In this document: piece after piece, positions 45,686 through 57,035 of the stretch | Layout of the letters: the number at the start of each line of letters is the position of its first letter | How positions within the stretch are numbered: the stretch's first letter is position 1 | NCBI GenBank assembly: GCA_036784855.1 | Contig: JAZDSV010000015.1 | Coordinates: 1 to 64,000 of the forward strand | Length of the DNA: 64,000 nt | Direction of reading: 5' to 3' | Origin: Aphelidium insulamus | Taxonomy: Eukaryota > Aphelidiomycota > Aphelidea > Aphelidiaceae | The notes under the pieces: generated by a model | What the model was told of the DNA's origin: nothing | What the model saw: only the letters and a program-made list of their open reading frames with translations | Databases searched by the model: none | Made by a program: the position numbers and the translations under genes

Positions 45686-45825
45686 ACCTTTCTATTAATA
45701 AAAGCATTAATTATGTTTCCTAAGTATCCCTCCTTAGTTTACTTGCTACTTTCTGTTAAGATGCTAGTAACATAAGTAGCACAGTGTGAAATTGGAAAGA
45801 ATTAAAAAGCAAAAAATCTAATGCT

Positions 45826-48036
45826 CTACGTTTGCTGTTGGATATGGATGAGGGCACAGCGGTTGCACAAGCGTGACGGGGGCGGTGATCCCGGGAGTTT
45901 GGTCCAATTGTCGCTGCAGTTGCTACAAAATATTTCACCGCACGCGCTTCACGGATGATGAGTCATTGTTCAAGACAATGGAATCATCGCTTACCGGCAG
46001 TGATGCCGCCTACGCTGCACCGAGAACGGCAGCTGACAGTCAGAACACACTTGAGCATCTGAATCCCGTCGCCACGGCCTGCGTGGTCGTCTGTTGGCCA
46101 TTTCAACTCTGGTATGTGCCGTCACTTGGACATTTGCCAACTCTGTAAGGATAAATAAGACCAACAGCTACTGTTAACAATTGAGATAGTTACCCTCGGC
46201 AAGCTCCAGAACCGCCTTTTCCTTGGACTGCATGGCACGCAGTAGCTCCACGTTTTCCATTCGCAGACTGTCCACTTTTTCTCGTGCGGCCGCGGCATCC
46301 GATTTCGCCTGTTCGCAGAGACTCTTGCTGAGGTGAAGTTGTTGTCGCAACTCCACCAATTGGGCTTGATCCGTTGTAGGAGAGGTTGCTGCGTCACTAC
46401 TAGACGTGGCAGACACTGCGTCTTGTGCTTGTTGCTGCTGCTGCTCTTCAAACGTCTCCAACCGCGCCCGGCATTGACTCAACTGTTCATACAGTCTCTC
46501 CAGTTGCGTCTCCAATTCTTGGGCGCGCTCTGCTTGCTGCTGCATGCCCACCAGTCGACTACGCAGCGTAGCATTCTCATCCTGCTGAAACTGTGACTGT
46601 TTAGCGAGCGCCTTCAGCTGATGCTCCTGCTCGCTCTTGGCCTTGATTGCAGCCACCAGGCGTTCCTGGGTGGCCTTGAGCACTTCGGCCGTCTGTCGCT
46701 TGTCCGACTCCAAGTCAGCCAGCCGCACGCCACTTGAATCGGCACGCTGCCGCAGCTCAATATTCTCGGCATCGCGCTCCTCCAGCTTGGCGCGGATACC
46801 CGCCAGCTCCAGAGTGGCTGCATCCCGCTCGGTTCGCAGGGAAGCCATCTCTGCTGATCGCTGCTGCTGGAACTTTTCCAGCTCGGCCTGCAGCACGGTG
46901 TTGGTGCACTGTAGATCCTGGATGGTCTGCACTTGCTGCTCCAACTCCGCATCAGCCAGCTGGTAGTTGCGCTCCAGCTCGGCAATTTCGGCCTGCATAG
47001 ACTGCTGTTTGGCCAGCCGCGTGCGGTCTTGGTGGGCAAGGAAGGCATTCTGCTCCGTCAGCTGTTGTATGCGCCGCTCAAACCGCGCAATAATGTCGGA
47101 GCTGTCTTGATGAGTGCTCAAGTTGTCAAAACTGGCCGTTTTAATGCTGCCAGAATCCGAGGCGCCATCTGCGTGCACGACGGTTGGCTGTGCCAGGGAT
47201 TCGGTGGACGCGGACGCCGACTGCGGCGTCAGGTACAGATTCCAGTCGATTGTGTCGCTCAGTTTGGACAGTTCATCGCCCTTCATGCAGATGAGAAAGT
47301 CCAATGTACTCAACCCCAACACCATTCCCGACGTCTGCATTGCCAAATCCGCGCTCATCATCAGCGCCCACGGCTCATAGAACTCTCTAGTAATTAGACA
47401 AAGACACTGTAGATGCTTGATAATCACTGTACGTACGGCAATATACGCTTGGCATCGCACAGAACCTGCCAGTGTTCCGCGAAAGACTGCTCCATGAGCG
47501 CCATCCGTATCCAGGCGCGACACTTTGCCAGGTCGCTCTTCAATCCCTCCATCTGACGGACATTGTGCAGCAGATTACACGTGGCCAGCGCGTGTTCACT
47601 CGGCACCAGATTGCCCAGCATCTGCACCAGATCCTACGACATATGTATATATATATTAAATGAGAGTGATGTATGATATGGATGGACGCACCCAGAGCAT
47701 GTGCCGCCGTCCCACGGCAGCCGTGACAGACCAGCGCGTCGATCCACGCCGCCTGGCCCGCAGCCCATGCAGCAGACAATGCTCGGCCACCGTGCAAAAC
47801 CGTTCCAAATCAGGCATCCCATCCACCACGGGCTCACAGCCACCGGCATACGTGTCCACCAGCGTGTTGACGGCGCGCATGAACGCGTGGCACAGCGCCC
47901 GCGCCTCCCGCAGCCGCATCTTGTCCGTGGCAGACATGGGCGCCGTGGTGGATATTATCATGGCACCAGCCGAGGACGAAGCGACACTGGCCACTGTCGC
48001 GGTGGGTGACGCCGGCGGTGCATCTGACTCCGCCAT
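45826..48036 (-). CDS. RUFY-like protein: RUN domain, coiled coil, FYVE finger
   Basis: RUFY proteins are endosomal effectors joining small GTPases to phosphatidylinositol 3-phosphate membranes. From the start at 48036 (MAESDAPPASP): a RUN domain over three exons (LERFCTVAEHCLLHGLR, CRAWIRMALMEQSFAEHWQV, REFYEPWALMMSADLAMQTS, LDFLICMKGDELSKLSDTID), then about 350 residues of coiled coil. The two last exons are short and easily missed. The penultimate one (about 45993-46150) gives DSDAQVCSDCQLPFSVQRRR then HHCR. The last (about 45826-45945) gives ACGEIFCSNCSDNW, then LCNRCALIHIQQQT and a stop. Together these carry the FYVE signature WxxD, RRHHCR and four Cys pairs, with RRRHHCR complete. Confidence 0.86.
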
Positions 48037-48207
48037 TGTGTACTGTGTATTGTGTGTGTATGTGTGTGTGTGTGTATTAGGCGGCAATGTGTGCAACTGT
48101 ATTGGGCGCGCGTGATTGGTGCGATCCTTGTTACAGCAAGTTCTATTGCAAAACATGCATTGGCTAAACAATGGATGTATATTGAATGTGCGGCTAATGC
48201 TGCAAGA

Positions 48208-48910
48208 TCAATGTTTGGCGGGCGGGGGGATAGTCCCGTCGCCATCTCCATTCAGCCCTTGCCACATTTTGCGGCAGCGATCGAATGGGAACGGAGGCAC
48301 AAACAGATCAAGATCGACAGTGTGCTGGAACATTATCACATTGAACGAGTCGTATCGTGGATCTTCAACGCGGATATAGTGTTCCGTTTCGGTGTCGGTG
48401 AGCAGAGTCGCTGTTGGAACATCATTTACTCTGAAGGGATGGTTCACGTCGACAAACTTGTTTAGCAGCATCCCATTTCGCTCCACCGTGCCATTAAACT
48501 ATGGTGGTTAGTTTGAGTTTATAATATGTTAACGGAATATATGTAGTTCAAACCTTGGCCTTTGCAAACAGATTTCCGTCACGGCCACTGTACCAATGGC
48601 AGAATGGAGTATCGTCATACGCACCAACGTAATTACAGAAATTCTTAATTCCACATAAAAGCCCCGACTGTTGCTTACGCCATTAATGTAGGTCTTAAAT
48701 TCTCCGTGTTAATAGAAGGCGCGCTTTGTCGCCAAGTCAATTGCCACAAAGAAAATGCGGTCTCCACTGTGCAGTGTCGCAGTCAGTTTCGGGAATACCG
48801 GCACAGTAGGCTCGCTGGATGCAGGCGAGGCCAGCACAGTTCTACTATTTTACAGTTCTTATGAATACTGCCAAAAAGGATATAAAGATGACGGCCGCGA
48901 GTCCATGCAT
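48208..48910 (-). CDS. Probable secreted protein, family unknown
   Basis: The start at 48910 opens a signal-like segment (MHGLAAVIFISFLAVFIRT). Downstream minus-strand pieces that splice plausibly are PVFPKLTATLHSGDRIFFVA, FKTYINGNFCNYVGAYDDTP, FCHWYSGRDGNLFAKAK, FNGTVERNGMLLNKFVDVNH and FPFDRCRKMWQGLNGDGDG, with the stop at 48208. Introns would be about 35-55 nt. One junction near 48715 is unclear, so the gene could be slightly broken. The alternating beta-like pattern suggests an extracellular domain. No recognised family. Confidence 0.45.
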
Positions 48911-49070
48911 CGTTGTTTTGGTTTGGAAGAGTGCCGGCGAGAAAACGCCTGGTTACAACCATAAGGCTGACGTAATCATGAACTTTGCCGCCGCATTGTC
49001 AGCAGGTGGTATCAATGGTTTACCTGGCAATGCGTATACAAGAACTGTAACATAGTAATTCTGTACAGAT

Positions 49071-49250
49071 ATGAGTGATGTCGCCTCCATCCCACCGATG
49101 TTATTGTCGCCGCTCATACGGTCAGCTTACCTAGAACCTTACAACTTACTTCGAGTGTTCCAACTTGCGGCCTCTTTATACGACCAACACGAATGGGAGC
49201 CGTACAACTATGTCAACCAAGAGTTCGCTGATATATACAAATGTGCATAG
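49071..49250 (+). CDS. Small ORF, about 59 codons
   Basis: An ATG frame reads MSDVASIPPMLLSPLIRSAY then LEPYNLLRVFQLAASLYDQH and EWEPYNYVNQEFADIYK. It looks protein-like, with regular hydrophobic spacing, and may be extended by splicing at a donor near 49244. It is divergent from the secreted gene (160 bp) and 150 bp before the ARM-repeat gene. Family unknown. Confidence 0.35.
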   Translation: MSDVASIPPMLLSPLIRSAYLEPYNLLRVFQLAASLYDQHEWEPYNYVNQEFADIYKCA

Positions 49251-49403
49251 CGTACGTGACATATTTACGGATGATCTTGTTACCATGGCAGCCAGATACC
49301 GGCGGTCGTCATGCCGCGAATATGTACGTAGCTGGCACGCCGCTCTCTGCACTCTCCGCATCTCTCTGTCTCTGCATCTCTCCAGTTTTCTGCATCAGCA
49401 TCG

Positions 49404-52140
49404 ATGAGGTCGCCAATGAGCGCGGTTGAGGCTATTGCCGACACACTGGACACGCTGCGACAGCCAGTTGTCGCGCCAGGCAAGCGTGTAACTGCTGCAG
49501 CGCGAACTCTAACAGCGCCACTCGCGCCCGACACTGTCGTCTCCACGGAGGGCTATCTTATGCGTCTTCTGTGCGACCACGATTTCAGTTGGCCGCCGCG
49601 CCCGGACGAATGCAACCAGTGTCGGAACAGTGTGGAGCTGCTGTTCACGCTGTTCAGCACCGACGTCGACTCTGCCGCCACCGTCGCGGATGTCAGCCAC
49701 GCGGAACTGTGGCGTGGCGGCGCGGGCGTGCACTGTTTCCTCAAGCTGTTTGGCCATGTGTTGACGCGCGAGACCGAGACCATGTTGATGCGGCGCTTGA
49801 AGGTCTGCGTGGGCGAACCCTTTGACACGCATGGTGTGTCGCCCAGCACCTTGAAGCACGCTCACGGCATCATTGGCCGGCTGACCGCTGCGTTCTTTCG
49901 CGAATACGGCGCCGTGGACGCGTACTATGCCGCGCAGAAGTACTTTATGGCACGCGGGTCGGCACTGCGCCGCATAACGGAGCGCGCACTGGAGTATATG
50001 CACGCCGCCGTGGACGAACCGGTGGGCATCATGGCGACGACTGCTGATGTCGACGACGAAAGCGACGATGCCATCAACGCGGCGCGGCACCGACTGATAC
50101 AGTGCGCCAAACTGCTGCGCATCCTGTCCCGCACGGAGGCACACGCCGCCCGCATGGTGGTCATGAAACCGTTCACGGTGCCAGACACGGTGCAGCGTGT
50201 GATGCGCCGCTTCATCGCCGACAAGACACTGTTCACCGAGTGCAGCGCCGTCCAGGCAAACCTGGCCTGTGAGACGTGGCGGCGACGACGCGATCAGGAC
50301 TCGTGGCTTGTCTCGTTGCAACTGCTCGCAGAGGGACTGCAGCGCTACGTGGCGGACGCGTCGGTGGAGACGGAAATATGCGCTGCGCTCTCCAACTTTG
50401 TCCTCTGTGGTTCGTACATGTTTTATATACATATATATATATCTATATACACCTATATTGACTTGCGTACTAGGCAAGATGAATGCCCGCGCAGCCGTAA
50501 ACAGCGCGGTGCTGCCAACTGTGTTGAATTTGTTGCAACGTCACGGAGATGTGGCCGATTTGCAGACACATGCACTGTCGCTGCTCTCCAACATTGTGGC
50601 CAAGTGCAAGCCGGTGCTGGACAGGCGGCAAGCAGCGGCGATACTTGCCAATGCATTCGAGAATAACCGATTTGATGCGGATAGCAGTGAAGAAGTTGTA
50701 GTGGCCGCGTGCAGTGTCCTGGCAGCAATATCCACCAATGGCAAGTACTCAAGATTCTTCTTCGTAGTGATAATTCGTTGACAGGTGGCGAATTTGGACG
50801 TGACGAGCCGACGCGGTTATCGCGCCTATTGCTAAAGCAGATTGCACGACGGGCACATAGCAGCAAGTTTCTGGTGTCGGCATTCTTTGCCCTGGCACAC
50901 ATGGCCAACCGAAAGTGTAAGTCAATGGTGATGGCATATCTTATCTCACACTTTAAACAAAGTCTTGCCGCATGCTGTTATCTCGTCTCACGGCGCCATT
51001 GAGTTGTGCGTGGCAGCCATGAAGCGGTTTAAATCTGCATGTGCCGTGCAGACCACCGCCTGTTTTGCTCTGGGCAATATGATGACATCGAATGAGCACC
51101 GGCTGCAGTTGCTCCGGTGTGATGGCCTGTCTGCGATATTGGCGGCAATGACCAGGGATTTTATCACACCTCTCACGCATGATATGACGGGCAAGGACGC
51201 GGCAGATGAAATTGAATTCACGCTACAGAGCCGACGACAAAATGCCGAGGCATCTGCGCCACGCCCATCAAGACAGCAGCAAGTACATCAAGCACAGCAA
51301 GCCAAGCGACAGAAAACTCTGGCAAGCAATCGCGCCAAGCAGAGAATGCTTCAACTCTTTGCCTCGGCCGCTCTGCTTAACCTATCTGAAAGTGGTACGC
51401 TATGGATTTAATGAAATCAGTACAAGTAATTAACACACGTGTATGCAGAAGAGTGCCTGGAAATCGCCGCCAAAGCCGGCGTGGTTCACTATCTGTTTCA
51501 CGCCGCAAAACACGTCGAAGCCCAGCCCGAACTGCGATTCATCATCATGACTGTCTTCGTGCGGTTCACGTCGATTACGGAGCCGCACGCATTTCTGGTG
51601 CCGGCTACCAGCGGCACATGTCCCTCGCTGGTGCAATGCATTGCCGTGGCACTTGCACAAAACCGATTGAGAGAAGAAGCTGGAGTTGGCGTGAACCACG
51701 TAGAAGACTCCGCACAACCGTCCTCCAAACTGTTACGGCTGATCAAAAAGGTTCGCTTTGGATGGCGCACGGAAAATGCCAGTGACTCGGCGCCTTCCAG
51801 CCGCTGGCCAGACAATGGTAAGTGATGTAACCTAAACGTTTTTGTAATTAAGTCTCTAGATGCCTTAATGGGGCTACCTGCGCAGCTAAAGACAGTCTGC
51901 TCCACTTCGCGGTACCAGCCGTGCGCCGTGTGCAAGGTCCAGCCTTGCTTCACGGAAAGTAGTATTCGATACTACAGCATGTCCACCACAAGCACCGCCT
52001 TCCACTTTGTTTGTTCACGCGATTGTGCCCGCAGACTTGTGCAGCGCCGACCGCGTACAATCATACACGCAGAGCCGGCTGACTTGACTATACAAACGGC
52101 CGCTCTGCCGCTGAAGGAGCTGCAGCGCACATTCCAATAA
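49404..52140 (+). CDS. ARM/HEAT-repeat protein with C-terminal Cys-rich finger
   Basis: About seven exons. Starts MRSPMSAVEAIADTLDTLRQ; the helical repeat character is clear in TPLTHDMTGKD-flanked units such as LQTHALSLLSNIVAKC, VVAACSVLAAISTN, FLVSAFFALAHMANRK, ACAVQTTACFALGNMMTS and LFASAALLNLSES. These follow the armadillo pattern '[AS]xxALxNL[AS]'. The C-terminus has CAVCKVQPCF and HFVCSRDCARRL, four Cys pairs resembling a MYND- or HIT-like zinc site. The combination recalls large ARM scaffolds, but no specific family is recognised. One intron (about 50411-50473) carries an AT repeat. No signal peptide. Confidence 0.68.
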
Positions 52141-52277
52141 ATCAGTGTTTGCATTACTGTTGTGTCGGCGTAGCTGCTTGCAACTTGCCATAAGCCGGTA
52201 GGCAGCAAATTTAGGTAAATATCAGTATAGATGCGACTCTGCATGCATCATCAATACAGCAAGTCAGAAATCAAGAT

Positions 52278-52848
52278 ATGCTGGCAGCGGAACTGGACGC
52301 ACTTTTTAGCAGGCTGGGTCTCGACGATTCTGCCGCGCTCACGGAGGCCGACATGCAAATGTATGTGTGTATGTAGCTATGGAAGGCAATTTTAGGAAAC
52401 TAAATTGCTCGCGGCAGACTCTGGCTGGTGTTTGGTGAGCGGTTGCGCGAGGCGTTTCACCTCCTAGATCCCAGCATCGACGCGCACCGACACAATGGCG
52501 GCACCTACAGACGGCGTGGTATGTGAGTATGTGTGTAAGTATGTTTGTGTGCACAGAGTTGAAATTATCTACGCGCACTTGTAGCCGCAGTCCGAATAGA
52601 CCCGGTGGGCGTCTACTCACTCCAGGAGCCTTTGATGCCATTTCTGTATCAGGCATGTACCGAGTGGCCATCTCAGCTTACTATAACGCTGACAGATAAC
52701 TATTCCGGGCGTGAAACTGGATGACTCTCCTCAAGTCATATTCTGCCACTGGAGTCCACAGCCGATCTGCTCTGCTTGTGCTTCAGACGCCATTGTACCG
52801 GACTTTGATCGCCCAGCGACTATTGTATGTCGTGCAGTTGTTCTATAG
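52278..52848 (+). CDS. Small protein, unknown (weak hint of ZSWIM7/SWS1-type N-terminus)
   Basis: Exon 1 reads MLAAELDALFSRLGLDDSAA and splices (about 52361-52418) to WLVFGERLREAFHLLDPSID. Exon 3 begins near 52554. A last exon after an intron with a TACTATAAC-like branch site near 52679-52687 gives ITIPGVKLDDSPQVIFCHWS and PICSACASDAIVPDFDRPAT, stop 52848. The FGERLREAFHLLD stretch recalls the 'LFGxxxxxALDLVD' of SWIM-domain protein ZSWIM7, and Cys residues follow, but the CxCx(n)CxH signature is not clearly present. Splicing of the last two exons is uncertain. Confidence 0.38.
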
Positions 52849-53475
52849 GTGTATTATGACCTCTTCACTCATTAATATCAAAGTGTGCACATATGTTGGC
52901 AAGCATATTGTATTCACGCATGGTGCCATTGCCGCCATTGGCGGTGTTGGCGCGACACAATGTGGCCAAGATCGTCTATCCGTCACTCTGTACTTCCATC
53001 AAGCAATAGACTGTTTGTGTGCAACTGTACATGTATGTGATGCACATCACTTCAGTTTGTCCCGCGTTATCAGTCCTTTAGGTCAGTGAGCAATATGTTG
53101 CTGTACCCATTACAGTTACAATGTCTTATTGCCTGTTGCGCTTACAGACAGCCCGCCATTAAGTAAGTTAACAGATAAGATGTTGATATTGCAGTTAGCC
53201 ATAAAACATGGCGTCATTGCCGATTAAGCCCGCCTCACTATTAAACATTGTATACATACACATTAGATATGTGCAGAGTTTCATGCTAGCTATATAATAC
53301 ACATACATACACTATGATATATTCCGGCATGGGACTGTGGCAATTTTGGCGCGAAACAATGGGGCAACATTGACGAGTTTGACGCTGAGCAGGAGAGTTT
53401 GCGATTGGTTGATCAAAGTTCTAGGAGTATTACGACGCAGCAGTGAATCCCGGCGCTCATTAATTAAACGATAAA
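52849..53475. other. Intergenic, nothing definite
   Basis: About 630 bp. A short protein-like frame at 52893-53009 (LASILYSRMVPLPPLAVLAR) may be a late exon of the previous gene. No RNA gene or repeat recognised. Confidence 0.35.
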
Positions 53476-54570
53476 ATGCTATTGTTCGCCGCACTGTGCC
53501 TTTGCACGCTGCTTACGTACACTGCAGTGATAGCCGCACCACCACGCAATAAACCCAGATGGATTAGTGCTATTAGTGTAATCAATCCGCCTCCAGTTAG
53601 ACAAGCAGTGCACGTAGAGGACAATGGCGCAAGATCCACGGCAACGCAACCCTCTGCCCGCCCTCTCTTTCCCACAGGGCAAAGTGACGATGACATGGCG
53701 GGATGTATCGCACATTCAGCACGGGGAGAACTGAGTGAGAGATTTGCGCAGCAGCCAGAGTTTCAACCTGTGCGGAAGCGTCGTCCACACTCACACAAAG
53801 CAGTGTCCACGTATTACTCGCTGCCGGCCAAAGAGCCGGCAAAGAAGCCTCGCATCAACCCAACTTTCCCACCAGACCAAATCCCTTACTCTGATGAAAG
53901 CGCTGGTCAAACGGCTGATTCTACACCTCGATCGACATTGCAGCCACCAAGTTGTGCCTCTCACGGGGTAGATAATACGAACAGTGGCTCAACTGCTACA
54001 ACAGCCATTTCATGCGCCGAGACATTGAACTTTCCTTGCCACGTCAACCCATTGTTCCCGACGGACCAAGTGTGCGCCGGAAACAGATTGCAACAAATCG
54101 CGGCTACCAGACTCGGCCAGCATGCGCCCTCCGACGTGAAGCCACTGTTCCCCGCAGAACAGCTCGTCAACGGCGAAAAATCTGACGACCTTTGGCATGG
54201 ATTTCAAGGAGTAGAAACAATGCGGCAGAGCTATGGTGCGCAAGATGTTCATGGTGCAAGAAGCTATGGGTCGATTGATGACGGCGCAATGTCAAATCCG
54301 GAACCAGCCACCGCCATCAATGAATATGAGACAGCCGCAGGATATGCCGATTCATTGATCTTTGAGAAGATGTCACATAGTAGCACGCCCAGTGAACAGC
54401 TGCCACATGCTCTCCAGGCGGGAATCTACGACATGGATGGGCCACAAAGTGCTCATACTTTTGCGGACCTGAATATAGAAGGCGAAAACCCATTATCGGC
54501 TGAAGAATGGGTGGAGCTCGGCGAGGTGTTTGCAGACCTGGATGCAATGTTCTGGAATAGACCTGGATAG
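53476..54570 (+). CDS. Secreted protein with four PxFPxxQ repeats
   Basis: A single exon of 364 residues. Signal peptide MLLFAALCLCTLLTYTAVIA, then APPRNKPRW. A short motif recurs four times: RPLFPTGQSDD, NPTFPPDQIPY, NPLFPTDQVCAG and KPLFPAEQLVNG. Two basic clusters (VRKRRPHSHK, KEPAKKPR) could be nuclear-localisation or processing sites. The C-terminus is acidic with aromatic anchors (EEWVELGEVFADLDAMFW). Otherwise Ser/Thr/Pro-rich and probably disordered. The combination of a signal peptide, short linear repeats and NLS-like clusters is seen in some secreted effectors, but that role is inference only. No family recognised. Confidence 0.75.
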   Translation: MLLFAALCLCTLLTYTAVIAAPPRNKPRWISAISVINPPPVRQAVHVEDNGARSTATQPSARPLFPTGQSDDDMAGCIAHSARGELSERFAQQPEFQPVRKRRPHSHKAVSTYYSLPAKEPAKKPRINPTFPPDQIPYSDESAGQTADSTPRSTLQPPSCASHGVDNTNSGSTATTAISCAETLNFPCHVNPLFPTDQVCAGNRLQQIAATRLGQHAPSDVKPLFPAEQLVNGEKSDDLWHGFQGVETMRQSYGAQDVHGARSYGSIDDGAMSNPEPATAINEYETAAGYADSLIFEKMSHSSTPSEQLPHALQAGIYDMDGPQSAHTFADLNIEGENPLSAEEWVELGEVFADLDAMFWNRPG

Positions 54571-54634
54571 TACTGCTATCATAATTTCCATTTATATAAA
54601 GCGGCAGAATACCCATTAAACACACACCCGACAG

Positions 54635-55765
54635 CTACACCCAACGCTGGTTGGCAATACTGTCCAGCGGCGAGTTGCCCTCCACCACGCGCACCATCGG
54701 CTGCTCAAGCAACCACTCCACCACATCATCCGCATTCTCATCCATGAGCACCTGGAACATGCAGGCCGTCCGCGCCTTCAGCCAGTGCACACTCTCCACG
54801 GGTATGTCGGTCTCGCGCTGCATGGCGAACGAGAGCCGGTGACACGCCGTCTCTCCCAGATCCGCCTCACCGCTGATGGGGTTGTTGATCTTGCCCGAGG
54901 TGGAGCCGAACGTGACGGCATTGTGATCACGCACCCACTTTTCGTCCAGCTCCGCCACGACGATGGCTGTGCACTATTAATATTGTGTGTTGTGTGAAGA
55001 TATTATGCAGGTGTGCAGGACTATTATACTGTATGGCTGGTATAACCGTATAACAGGCAAGGACAGATGTCAATCAGTTGGACAGAGGTATGTATAAGCA
55101 GTGGCATCTGTCAATATATCATATGAAGACAGTGAACCATGACTTATTAACTGCATGCATCATACAGTATATTATATTCCATATAGTAACTACAATAACT
55201 CTATGTCATGGGCTATATAGTATATTCCATCACCAATATATACAGTGGACGTACCGGGGAGACCGGCCTGCACGGGTGAGTACTCCTCGCCCTTGCTGTT
55301 GGTGTTCTTCTTCTTATTCTTGGTGTTGGTCTTTGGCCGCTCGCGGTAGATGGCGTGCTGCCTGGCGCCCTCTGGCTGGTAGTGCAGCGAGGGGAAGATG
55401 TCGTGGTAGGCGGGCGGGCGCTCCGGCTTGGTGGCGGGTCCGTGGCCCACGTGGGCGGCGTACATGTTGACCAGGTCCTCTTGCTGCTGCGGCGTCAGCT
55501 TCAGGTTGTCAAAGTTGATCTTGGGTGTCTGTGGCTGCTGCTTTGGCTGCTGTGACTGCTGCTGCTGTGACTGTTTCACGGGCGGCGGCGACAGTATGGT
55601 GTCGATGTGTGGCATCTGGGCGGTGGCGTCCATGACGTGCTGTTTGTGGTGGTGGTGGTGTGGCTGCTTGGTGCCATCGGCGACCACTCCAACCACCAGC
55701 AGCCAGCACAGCGCAATGACAGTGACTGTTTTGGCGTGGCCGGGCATATTGTGTGTGTCTGCCAT
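54635..55765 (-). CDS. Secreted His/Gln-rich protein, unknown
   Basis: Start at 55765 or 55747; the latter gives a signal peptide (MPGHAKTVTVIALCWLLVVG). A His-run (PHHHHHKQH), a Gln-rich stretch and FDNLKLTPQQQEDLVNMYAA follow. Exon 1 ends near 55253 (VQAGLP). The exon at 54635-54969 (IVVAELDEKWVRDHNAVTFG through PLDSIANQRWV) joins it in phase across an intron of about 285 nt; alternatively it is a separate small gene. The second part has a folded look (ETACHRLSFAMQRETDIPVE). Not a family I recognise. Confidence 0.55.
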
Positions 55766-55931
55766 CTGTGCGTGTTGTGTGTCTGTATGTGGCTACGTGT
55801 GCGTGTGTGTACGCAAAGGGAACACGTCGGAACGCCATAGAATGCCATGCAACTGCACTGCCATGGCAACACCACACTAGAGGCATAGCACACATAGGCA
55901 CACACAGCACAGCATACATCCATCAATGTAT

Positions 55932-56957
55932 TTAGGGAGGCGCACGACGCGTCCACCTGACCATCTCCTCGTACAGTGTCCAGGTGATGGCGGCCGAGAG
56001 CGATTTGCGCACCAGCCGCGGCACCATCCCCACAAACAGTTCCCTCACACCGCTCCCGCCGGGCGCCGATATCAGTATACGGGCGGCGTGCCACGAGTTG
56101 CGGTACAGCTGCGGGTAGAGCTGGATCTTGGCGCGCAGCACATCGAACGGCTGTGTGAGCGCCGTGGCGGTGAAGCCAGCCAGTAGCGCCGCCGGGACAG
56201 TGGCTGCCGGAGTGTCGCTCACGTGCAACTCCTCTGCATTACGTGCGCGTGTAAGGAAATAGCGTGTGTGTGAGTGACAATGGACACGTGCCGGCTAATA
56301 GGCGCTTGGCACCCTCGTAAAAGGCCACGTACAGTCCGGCAAATGGGGCATCACGGAGCGCCGTGCTGCCGCTACCATAGAAGAAACCGCGCCACCCCTC
56401 CGTGCGCCACATGGACCGCGCCGCGTCCACCAGCCCCCCATACGCATACCGGTCACTCTCGAACCGCACCTTCATCACCGACACGGGCATCAGCACCAGA
56501 CCAACGGCTACCCGAGCCGATGACCCGGCCAGCAAGTTGCCTGCGTGTGACAGCTTGCCGGCATCGGCCTGCGCGGTGCTTGTCTGTGTCTTGGGGCTCA
56601 CGGCACCCAGCACTGACTTCATGGCGTTCAGCGCGGTAAAGTAGAGCGCGGATCCCGGCGCATTCCGCAGTATCGTCGGCACCTTGCAAGTTTTCAGAGT
56701 GCTCTTCATAAACGCACATAAGCATACGCACGCACCGTTCCACGCCAGAGCCCCCGGGCGCCCTCCGTGCGTATCACATGCCAGTAGACGGAGCGCAGAG
56801 TGTGCTGCTGACTGGCGTGCGGGGGCTGCTGCTGCAGACGTGTCTTGAGCAGGTCCAGCGGCTGCAGCAGGACACAGTTGGACAGCCCAGCCAGAGCCCC
56901 GGCCGACATGTGCACCCAGGGCGGGGCGGCGGGCGGCTTATCACCGCGTGACGACAT
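55932..56957 (-). CDS. SLC25A38: Mitochondrial glycine carrier SLC25A38/Hem25
   Basis: Imports glycine into mitochondria for haem synthesis. Three exons. The three carrier repeats each show the Px[DE]xxK-type motif: repeat 1 HMSAGALAGLSNCVLLQPLD then LLKTRLQQQ; repeat 2 NLLAGSSARVAVGLVLMPVS then VMKVRFESDRYAYGG; repeat 3 ALLAGFTATALTQPFDVLRA. The blocks VPTILRNAPGSALYFTALNA and WRGFFYGSGSTALRDAPFAG are characteristic of the SLC25A38 branch. Start at 56957 (MSSRGDKPPAAPP) places repeat 1 close to the N-terminus. Complete length, about 300 residues. Confidence 0.89.
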
Positions 56958-57035
56958 TTCACGCGGTGATTGTGTGTTGCACGTGTTGATTACCAGGCTG
57001 TATTCTTCCGTCGAGCAACCATGTATTAAAACTAT

